A stretch of DNA of 25,586 nt from a virus. A model generated the notes under the pieces. It saw only the letters and a list, made by a program, of their open reading frames with translations. It ran no database searches and was not told the DNA's origin. The stretch is taken from IMG/VR virus record IMGVR_UViG_3300041955_000238, positions 1-25,586 of that record; one strand, given 5' to 3'. Positions 20,144 to 25,586 of this stretch are shown here, one piece after another. A program made the translations under genes and the position numbers. How positions within the stretch are numbered: position 1 is the stretch's first letter; every line of letters starts with the position of its first letter.

Positions 20144-21997
20144 ATGAGCGAGCGAGACACACTCGGAAAGATGTGGGGTTCCAAGCAGGGAGGCAAGACC
20201 GCCGGTAGTCTTGGCGGCGGCATTGTCGGCAGCTACTTTGGTGGGCCTGCTGGCGGCGCAGGTGGTAGTGCGCTCGGCGGCGCAATTGGCAGCCACGTCC
20301 CCGTCAAATACCAAGCGGTTATTGGTGTACTCGACTCTGGCACTCCCAGTGTTCCCGTCAGCGGCCCCTACCAACTACAAGCGGGCGAGAAGGTCATTCC
20401 CGCCGACCAGAACCCCGACAACGCGGCAGGCGGCGCGGCCGACGCTTCCAAGCAGAAACTCGACGCACTGGTGCAGCAACTTCTAGGCAAGGCCACGGCC
20501 GCGCAATCGCAGTTGCGTCAGCCCAGCGCCCGCAGCTCCCCCGACGCACTCAAGCAGGGCGAGTACGACATGGGCGAGAAGAAAACGAAGGGCGGCGAGA
20601 TTGGCAGCGCCATCGGCAACTTCGGCACCTTCATCCACAACATGGCGGCGCAGCACAAGCAGCGGCAGATTCAAGATGCGATGGTCGAATGGCAGGGCAT
20701 CAACGGCGCATACGAGCGCGCGAAGCTGTTGGCAGGCGATCCTCCCAATGGCAACCCTAACGATCCACAGTACAAGCAGAAGCTGATGCAGGCGTTCATG
20801 CAAGACCCGTGGGCGAAGGCGAACCTCGACCCAGCAAATCCCAAGAACGTCAAGCGCCTCAAGAACATGTCGAAGGCGCTTAACTTCGATCCGCTCGGCG
20901 GCGACGAGGAGAACGTCCATCGCCAAGGTCTGCTCAAGCACTTGAAGGTGCAGGATGCGCTCAAGAAAGTGATCGGCGCAAAACAGAAGCGCGACGAGCA
21001 CAAACAGCAACAGTCGCAGAAGCAGGCCGCCTCGCCCCAGCAATTGCAGGACGTGATCGGCCGAATCATGTCGCAGACACAGGTGCAACAGCCCGAACCC
21101 AAGGACACAGAGGCTGTTGCCAAGATTTTGGAATCACAGGCTGGGCGAGAGGAAGCACTAGAATATCGTAAGCAAGCACATCTCGATCAACTCCAAATGC
21201 AGCAACAGCAACTCGACCTTCGCCGTGACCAGCTTGAGCAGCAAATGCAAAACAAGCAGCAAACGATGGAGGAGACCACACGACACAACAAGGAGATGGA
21301 GGAGCTGCGTCGGCAATTCAACGAGATACAGCGTGACAAAGCTGCTACGACCGGCGACATTTCGGGTCTCGTGCAAGCGGTCAAGACAGGAACTCCCATC
21401 ACCCAGATCGACGCGAAGGATCGTTCCAAAGTAATCGCGGCCTTCTCTGCCGAAGGCAAGCGTGTGCCCCAACCTATCAGTCCTTCTGAACAAACCACGC
21501 TTGATGACGCCTATGCGCAGACCAGCAAGGCCGAAGTATGGCAAGAAACCCTAAAGCAGCAATTTAGCGATGCCAACGGTGAACTCCCCAATAAGCCCGG
21601 CGCGACCACATGGGATCGTGTCAAGTACAAATTCGGGGCGGCTCCCCCGGATGCGGCGTTGATCTCCGACTTCTCCCGCGAGAAGTGGGCAGCGGTCGCT
21701 GGTCTTGTCAAGGGGATGCGTCGTGGGGATGTGCTCAAGGACATGACTCAGCACACACCCAATCCCTACATCGACTCGCCCAAGCTGATGTATATTAAGC
21801 TGGATGCCCTCAAAGCCAACTACTCCCTCGCACGCGCTACGGCCTTGAAGGATCACGGGTTCGAGCAAGACCCGCGCGATGGCAGCAATCTCGACGACAA
21901 CATCAAGAGTTATGAGAACCACTTAAAGGCTGCCAAGAGCGACATCGAGAACATCGGCAAGCCCAAGACCTTGGCACCGGGCGCGGAGATTCCATAA
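20144..21997 (+). CDS. Large ejection-protein-like virion protein (617 aa)
   Basis: The N-terminus has a glycine-zipper segment (GKTAGSLGGGIVGSYFGGPA, GGAGGSALGGAIGSH; residues about 17-50) able to insert in membranes. A Gln-rich coiled coil follows at about residues 280-400 (QLQMQQQQLDLRRDQLEQQM, QNKQQTMEETTRHNKEMEEL). The C-terminal third is charged and helical. The pattern and size fit internal or ejected proteins that carry phage DNA across the cell envelope. No peptidase or transglycosylase motif is seen. It overlaps the next gene by one base (TAATG). Confidence 0.6.
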   Translation: MSERDTLGKMWGSKQGGKTAGSLGGGIVGSYFGGPAGGAGGSALGGAIGSHVPVKYQAVIGVLDSGTPSVPVSGPYQLQAGEKVIPADQNPDNAAGGAADASKQKLDALVQQLLGKATAAQSQLRQPSARSSPDALKQGEYDMGEKKTKGGEIGSAIGNFGTFIHNMAAQHKQRQIQDAMVEWQGINGAYERAKLLAGDPPNGNPNDPQYKQKLMQAFMQDPWAKANLDPANPKNVKRLKNMSKALNFDPLGGDEENVHRQGLLKHLKVQDALKKVIGAKQKRDEHKQQQSQKQAASPQQLQDVIGRIMSQTQVQQPEPKDTEAVAKILESQAGREEALEYRKQAHLDQLQMQQQQLDLRRDQLEQQMQNKQQTMEETTRHNKEMEELRRQFNEIQRDKAATTGDISGLVQAVKTGTPITQIDAKDRSKVIAAFSAEGKRVPQPISPSEQTTLDDAYAQTSKAEVWQETLKQQFSDANGELPNKPGATTWDRVKYKFGAAPPDAALISDFSREKWAAVAGLVKGMRRGDVLKDMTQHTPNPYIDSPKLMYIKLDALKANYSLARATALKDHGFEQDPRDGSNLDDNIKSYENHLKAAKSDIENIGKPKTLAPGAEIP

Positions 21998-23463
21998 TGC
22001 CGGACGGTCAACTCACCCTATATCGTGGCTCTAGCGAGCAGATGCTAGTCGATCCCCACGACTACCAATCGCGTCGATCCTCTTTCGACAAGAAAGGTTG
22101 GTCGCGCATCAAAGCCGAGCCAACTACTCCGTTTATCAACTATCTACAAACCGCATCCAAAGCAAAGCCGGAGTCTGCTGATCCCGGTCGTGGCTTTAGC
22201 CTAAAAGGAACCGGTACCGCACTCAACCGCGAGCTAAACGCCCTTGGAGAAACCATCATGGGTGCGCCGGGTGCAATCAAGAGTTCATTCAAGGAACCGC
22301 CCAGCAAAGAGGAGCAGAAGCAACTAGGCATCAGTGATAAGCCCGGCATGGTGGGCAAGTTCGGCCTCGGTATTGCACGCAACGTAGGCGAGCCTCTTGC
22401 TATCGCCTCCGAGTGGTACAAGCGCGAATATGATGCTATCAAGGCAGGCAAGCAATCGTTCGGTGACACCGTAGACAATATGCTGACGGTCGCACCAGAA
22501 GGTATGGGGACTGCGGGCGCAACTGAGATTATGGGCAACGCGCTCAAGGGAATGCCGGAACGCACAGGCAAAGTCCTAACGCCCGAAATGATGCACGAGG
22601 CTCTTAGGATAACCAAGCCCATCGCGGAAGCGACCGACCGCATCCTTAGTGGCAAACACACCGATGTGTTGCAAGAGATGGAGAACTTCCGCAAGGAAAT
22701 CAAGGCCAAGCCTTCCGCGCGTCAGAAAGACGTTGCCAACGTCAAGCATAAGGCGCTTAACATGCGAAAGGACGCCGAGTGGCAAAAACTATTTGGTGGT
22801 CTCAAGAGCCAACCCACTGATGCTCTTGCTATACAACGCACTTTAGGCAAGCTGGCAGAAGTCGATCCAGTAGTACAGAAGTGGTTAGATGACAATATCG
22901 TGGAGTCAAAGACGGGTGAGTCCGTCAGCGCGCCATTGTGGCCAAAAGTGCGCGAGCTGTCCTCACAAATCAACAAGGACATGAGTAACCCAAGGCTGGA
23001 CCGCGTGCATCAGGCTGAACTCAAACCAGCTCATGACGGCCTCGAAGCACTACTTAAAGAAGCGGCTGATAACCAAGGGATGCGCGGGCAATATGAAAAA
23101 GCATACCAGCTAAATCGCAAGGTTGAGAACCTAAAATTTCATACAGCATATGGGGCCGAGAAGGTCAAGCCGTCTCCCCTATTCGGCGCGGCTGGTGCTA
23201 TTACAGGACTAGCGGCGGCCGAGTCTGGTGTTGCCAGTTCTCTCGGACATGCGTTCATCGGAAAGATGATCGGCGACATTTTTGGCAAGTGGTTAACGCC
23301 CAAGAACGAGTGGACGATACCTAAACGCTCGATTGCTGGTGAGAGAGCTATCTGGAAAGAGTTAGGGCAAAAGCCACCAAAAAGCTATAAAAAGACAAGA
23401 GTTAACATCTCCAAGGAGGGAGGCCAGCCCACGGACCCGGCTGCGTTAGGGCCTGCCCCATAG
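21997..23463 (+). CDS. Second large ejection-protein-like virion protein (488 aa)
   Basis: Coupled to the upstream gene by TAATG. It begins MPDGQLTLYRGSSEQMLVDP; a helical body follows (EALRITKPIAEATDRILSGK, KHKALNMRKDAEWQKLFGGL, DRVHQAELKPAHDGLEALLK). Near the C-terminus a hydrophobic Gly/Ala segment (LFGAAGAITGLAAAESGVAS, residues about 396-415) could be membrane-active. The basic tail ends in a disordered Pro-rich stretch. Likely an internal or ejected virion protein paired with the 617-residue one; no enzyme motif. Confidence 0.55.
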   Translation: MPDGQLTLYRGSSEQMLVDPHDYQSRRSSFDKKGWSRIKAEPTTPFINYLQTASKAKPESADPGRGFSLKGTGTALNRELNALGETIMGAPGAIKSSFKEPPSKEEQKQLGISDKPGMVGKFGLGIARNVGEPLAIASEWYKREYDAIKAGKQSFGDTVDNMLTVAPEGMGTAGATEIMGNALKGMPERTGKVLTPEMMHEALRITKPIAEATDRILSGKHTDVLQEMENFRKEIKAKPSARQKDVANVKHKALNMRKDAEWQKLFGGLKSQPTDALAIQRTLGKLAEVDPVVQKWLDDNIVESKTGESVSAPLWPKVRELSSQINKDMSNPRLDRVHQAELKPAHDGLEALLKEAADNQGMRGQYEKAYQLNRKVENLKFHTAYGAEKVKPSPLFGAAGAITGLAAAESGVASSLGHAFIGKMIGDIFGKWLTPKNEWTIPKRSIAGERAIWKELGQKPPKSYKKTRVNISKEGGQPTDPAALGPAP

Positions 23464-23465
23464 CG

Positions 23466-23474
23466 TGGTATAAT
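23466..23474 (+). promoter_or_regulatory. Consensus extended -10 promoter
   Basis: TGG followed by TATAAT (23469-23474): all fixed positions of TGnTATAAT match. It starts two bases after the TAG stop of the upstream gene. A start near 23481 gives a leader of about 27 bases with a small CTCCC/GGGAG hairpin (23482-23486 with 23492-23496) and AAAGGA before the ATG at 23508. Confidence 0.65.
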
Positions 23475-23507
23475 GAATTGACTCCCCTCGTGGGAGAAAG
23501 GACAACC

Positions 23508-23759
23508 ATGAGCTATTCACAAAGTCATGCCACGGCCATTGCTGAGATGGCTGCAATCGAGGAAAGCGATAACACCCATTCCAACGTGGGTTCGGCGATC
23601 CTCCACGGTTATTCCAGCGAGCAGGGCGGCCCCAAGGGTGAAGTCCCCGCAGGTGAGACGCTAATGCCCGGCCGTCTCCGTAAGGGGATCAAAACGCCGC
23701 GTACCCGCACCGATACGCTTACCCGTCATTACGGGAGCACGGGCAGTGGTGCGAAGTAG
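23508..23759 (+). CDS. Small hypothetical protein (83 aa)
   Basis: The ATG at 23508 follows GAAAGGA by five bases; an upstream in-frame TTG would place the start on top of the promoter and is rejected. MSYSQSHATAIAEMAAIEES, then DNTHSNVGSAILHGYSSEQG and a basic tail (GRLRKGIKTPRTRTDTLTRH). Not recognised. It is first on the transcript from the extended -10 promoter, before the ATP-grasp gene. Confidence 0.65.
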   Translation: MSYSQSHATAIAEMAAIEESDNTHSNVGSAILHGYSSEQGGPKGEVPAGETLMPGRLRKGIKTPRTRTDTLTRHYGSTGSGAK

Positions 23760-23889
23760 GCAGAAGTTCCTCGCTGAATACGCGAGGGTGTCCGAGATGA
23801 TCGACGGTCTCGCTATGGCGATGGCTGTCGCTCATCACCCGGCGCTCCTCGTCATGCCCGACGGCCGCACCCACCTTCGATGGAGATAG
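23749..23889 (+). CDS. Very small helical protein (46 aa, GTG start)
   Basis: It starts at a GTG within the end of the upstream gene, with GGGAG about 12 bases before, and ends four bases before the ATP-grasp gene. It reads MRSRQKFLAEYARVSEMIDG, then LAMAMAVAHHPALLVMPDGR and ends THLRWR. An amphipathic helix followed by a strand-turn-strand. It is supported only by the clean frame and tight packing, so it remains a candidate. Confidence 0.45.
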   Translation: MRSRQKFLAEYARVSEMIDGLAMAMAVAHHPALLVMPDGRTHLRWR

Positions 23890-23892
23890 CAT

Positions 23893-25149
23893 GTGCGCAT
23901 CCTCTTGGTCAGCGTCAACGGTGACGGAACATGGTTCGCGCACATCCTCGCCAAAGAAGGCCACGATGTCCAATGGGTCTGCGCCTCCGAGAAGGACGCC
24001 ACCTCTCTCGCCGGAATCGTCCCTGCCCCCCTCAAGCGAGTACCTTCTCCCGACGCCTACGACCTTATCGTATTTGATTCCTCCTCTCTCGGCGATGCGG
24101 CCGATTCCGCCCACACTATCACACCCACAATCGGTTCCAGCGCCCTCGCCGACAAGCTAGAGCACGACCGCATCTTCGGCATCGAGTCGATGGAGGACGC
24201 GGACATCAAAGTGCCCTCGTGGCAGTCCTTCGACAAGCCCTCCGAGGCCATCGCTTGGCTCAAGAAGAACGACGCCAAGTGTGTCCTCAAGCCGGTCGGC
24301 GACGCCCCCTCCGACTGCACCTACGTCGCAAACGACGCCGAGGACATGATCCACTACATCGAGAACCAGCTCCACCCCAAGGTCAAAGCGTTCGTGCTCC
24401 AAGAGTTCGTGGCGGGCGTGGAGGTCAGCACCGAGGCATGGTGGACCGGCACCGAGTTCGTCGCCATCAACCACACGCTGGAGGAAAAGAAGTTCATGGC
24501 CGGAGGCATCGGTCCCAACACCGGCGCGGCAGGCACGGTCTTGTGGATGCCCGACGGCCCCAACGTCCTCTACGAGCAGGGTCTCGCTAAAATAGCCCCT
24601 CTGTTGGAGGTATCGAATTTTGTGGGTATGCTCGACCTGAACACCATCGTTACGGAGGGAGGCGCGTATGGACTGGAATGGACTCCACGCTTTGGCTACG
24701 AGGGCACTTGCAATCTCACCCGTCTGTTACCTTGCGGCTTCGGCGACTTTATGCTTGGCGTGGCGACAGGCCATGCGCCGACTCTCGCGTCCCCGAAGGC
24801 CCGGTTCGCGGCTACGATCCGCCTATCGGTGCCTCCGTACCCCAACGCCGAAAGCAGCCGCAAGCACGAGCACGTCCCCATCAGCGGTATTGACCTCGAC
24901 CACCTCGAACGATTCGTCCTCTACGACGTGATGCTCGACGGGGACCAGCTCGTCACCGGCGGCACCTACCAAGTGATCGGCAGCCCCATCGGCTGCGGCG
25001 AGACCATCGAGTCCGCCTTCGAGGAGGTGGATGCTGTCATCAAGGCGCTCAAGGTGCCTAACCTCCAATACCGCAACGACATAGCAAGCTGCGTCCGCAA
25101 GCGCTACGACCAGCTTGAGCGGTGGGGGTGGCTGCGTCATGTGCGATAA
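23893..25149 (+). CDS. PurD-like ATP-grasp enzyme (418 aa)
   Basis: The length and layout match phosphoribosylamine-glycine ligase (PurD, about 420 residues): MRILLVSVNGDGTWFAHILA at the N-terminus, Lys133 in CVLKPVG binding ATP, LQEFVAGVEVSTEAW (169-183), MAGGIGPNTGAAGTV (202-216) and the metal-binding end of the domain, Asp248-Asn250 and Glu262 in GLEWTPRFGYE. The usual PurD NARFGDPE is changed to WTPRFGY, so the acceptor may differ. ATP-grasp enzymes join a carboxylate to an amine using ATP. A lone copy among late phage genes is not a purine pathway; it may modify a nucleotide, peptide or virion protein. GTG start with GGAG seven bases upstream. Confidence 0.75.
   Translation: MRILLVSVNGDGTWFAHILAKEGHDVQWVCASEKDATSLAGIVPAPLKRVPSPDAYDLIVFDSSSLGDAADSAHTITPTIGSSALADKLEHDRIFGIESMEDADIKVPSWQSFDKPSEAIAWLKKNDAKCVLKPVGDAPSDCTYVANDAEDMIHYIENQLHPKVKAFVLQEFVAGVEVSTEAWWTGTEFVAINHTLEEKKFMAGGIGPNTGAAGTVLWMPDGPNVLYEQGLAKIAPLLEVSNFVGMLDLNTIVTEGGAYGLEWTPRFGYEGTCNLTRLLPCGFGDFMLGVATGHAPTLASPKARFAATIRLSVPPYPNAESSRKHEHVPISGIDLDHLERFVLYDVMLDGDQLVTGGTYQVIGSPIGCGETIESAFEEVDAVIKALKVPNLQYRNDIASCVRKRYDQLERWGWLRHVR
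24593..24615 (-). repeat. Dispersed spaced repeat, copy E
   Basis: On the minus strand: CGATACCTC, centre CAAC, then AGAGGGGCTA. It lies inside the ATP-grasp gene (residues IAPLLEVS), in the orientation of copies A and D. Confidence 0.85.
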
Positions 25150-25258
25150 TACTTATGAGCCTCCTGATGAGGAAGCTGATGCGGTAGACGAGGATGCTTA
25201 TGTCGAATCAGACTGTGAACCCGAACCCTACACCGACGGATACGAAACCGAAACCTGA
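25139..25258 (+). CDS. Very small acidic protein (39 aa)
   Basis: The ATG at 25139 overlaps the end of the ATP-grasp gene by eleven bases. MCDNTYEPPDEEADAVDEDA followed by YVESDCEPEPYTDGYETET: about half the residues are Asp, Glu or Tyr and there is almost no basic residue. Such DNA-mimic-like acidity is seen in some phage anti-defence proteins, but no specific match is claimed. A GGTGGGGGTGG run precedes it. Its 3' half overlaps the next frame. Confidence 0.45.
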   Translation: MCDNTYEPPDEEADAVDEDAYVESDCEPEPYTDGYETET

Positions 25259-25373
25259 GGGCATACCTCAGCCAGAGGGGCTTGTAAAACCAACGAAGAA
25301 GCATTGGTATAGCAAGATGTTGGAGGGACTGGGCAACGCGATTGGCGAGAGTCTGTTTGGAGGGGATCGGTGA
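25200..25373 (+). CDS. Small hypothetical protein carrying IPQPEGL (57 aa)
   Basis: It starts at an ATG inside the acidic frame (AGGAT-like upstream) and ends one base into the lysin start (TGATG). MSNQTVNPNPTPTDTKPKPE, then GIPQPEGLVKPTKKHWYSKM and LEGLGNAIGESLFGGDR: a Pro/Thr-rich head and an amphipathic C-terminal helix. IPQPEGL comes from a copy of the dispersed repeat, as in the 10011 gene. The function is unknown. Confidence 0.5.
   Translation: MSNQTVNPNPTPTDTKPKPEGIPQPEGLVKPTKKHWYSKMLEGLGNAIGESLFGGDR
25263..25283 (+). repeat. Dispersed spaced repeat, copy F
   Basis: ATACCTC, centre AGCC, then AGAGGGGCTT: 21 bases identical to copy C. Here the repeat encodes IPQPEGL in the 57-residue gene. 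Confidence 0.9.
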
Positions 25374-25586
25374 TGGTCACACCGATTGACGCGACCGCAA
25401 TGGCGATTTTTATGTTCGAGGGTGCGAACCTGCACTCGCCGCTGGTGCGGAACGTGCGCAATAACAATCCCGGCAACCTGCGGCCGTACATGGCGGATCA
25501 GGTGACGGACGCCGATGGATACCGCACGTTCTACTCGTTCTTACAGGGATGGTCGGCGCTGGTGCAGGACATCCATGCGAAGGTGT
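25373..25586 (+). CDS. Peptidoglycan hydrolase-like protein, 3' end cut by window edge
   Basis: 71 codons are visible. MVTPIDATAMAIFMFEGANL is followed by RNVRNNNPGNLRPYM (27-40), the RNNNPGNLR signature shared, from memory, by lysozyme-like phage proteins, and by DADGYRTFYSFLQGWSALVQ, the usual next strand and helix. Glu16 in FEG could be catalytic by analogy. It probably is a virion-associated or lysis enzyme that cuts peptidoglycan. The start overlaps the upstream stop (TGATG). The C-terminal half is outside the window. Confidence 0.7.
   Translation, partial: MVTPIDATAMAIFMFEGANLHSPLVRNVRNNNPGNLRPYMADQVTDADGYRTFYSFLQGWSALVQDIHAKV

Noticed and set aside
1-25586. tRNA, rRNA, integrase, transposase or attachment-site signals
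   Set aside because: I looked for cloverleaf-like segments, recombinase motifs and terminal inverted repeats and saw none that hold up; a tRNA or integrase search program would be the proper test.

Overview
The window is a 25.6 kb piece of a tailed double-stranded DNA bacteriophage genome (Caudoviricetes). It holds the packaging genes, the head genes and a run of virion genes, and is cut at both ends: a leftward gene runs off the left edge and a lysozyme-like gene off the right edge. I see no tape-measure, sheath or baseplate gene. Two long ejection-protein-like genes follow a connector-like gene, so a short-tailed (podovirus-like) particle is my best inference. I see no tRNA, rRNA, CRISPR array, integrase or transposase. 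The host is not named by the sequence. Two exported proteins (at 14401 and 17524) resemble, from memory, proteins common in Acidobacteriota genomes and soil metagenomes, so an acidobacterial host is a guess.

Region 1-862, minus strand: three small leftward genes, including an alanine-rich tandem-repeat protein and a 37-residue exported peptide. Region 863-1221: a divergent control region with a leftward promoter, an array of seven TGAGACT-type boxes including a perfect 10-bp inverted repeat, and a rightward promoter. Region 1222-2073: a helix-turn-helix-like protein gene ending in a strong intrinsic terminator.

Region 2091-5752: a small-terminase-like gene and a SprT-type metalloprotease gene, both probably on leaderless mRNAs; a small CxxC protein; a striking co-chaperonin; a small protein; and the large terminase. 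The co-chaperonin is a GroES (Cpn10) protein whose GroEL-binding mobile loop carries a complete four-repeat DnaJ-type zinc-finger domain. It is the most novel item here and is probably a folding helper for virion proteins.

Region 5777-18630: virion genes, mostly overlapping or with very short gaps. They include the portal, a scaffold-like protein, a decoration-like protein, the major capsid protein, very small coupled genes, beta-rich tail or fibre proteins and a beta-propeller-like tail protein. Region 18631-23463: a connector-like protein and two long ejection-protein-like genes. Region 23508-25586: small genes, a PurD-like ATP-grasp enzyme, and the start of a peptidoglycan hydrolase.

Two sequence-level patterns cut across the genes. 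One is a six-copy spaced repeat (GATACCTC, four variable bases, AGAGGGGCT) found in both orientations and in several reading frames. The other is a recurrent extended -10 promoter (TGnTAnAAT) just upstream of genes.
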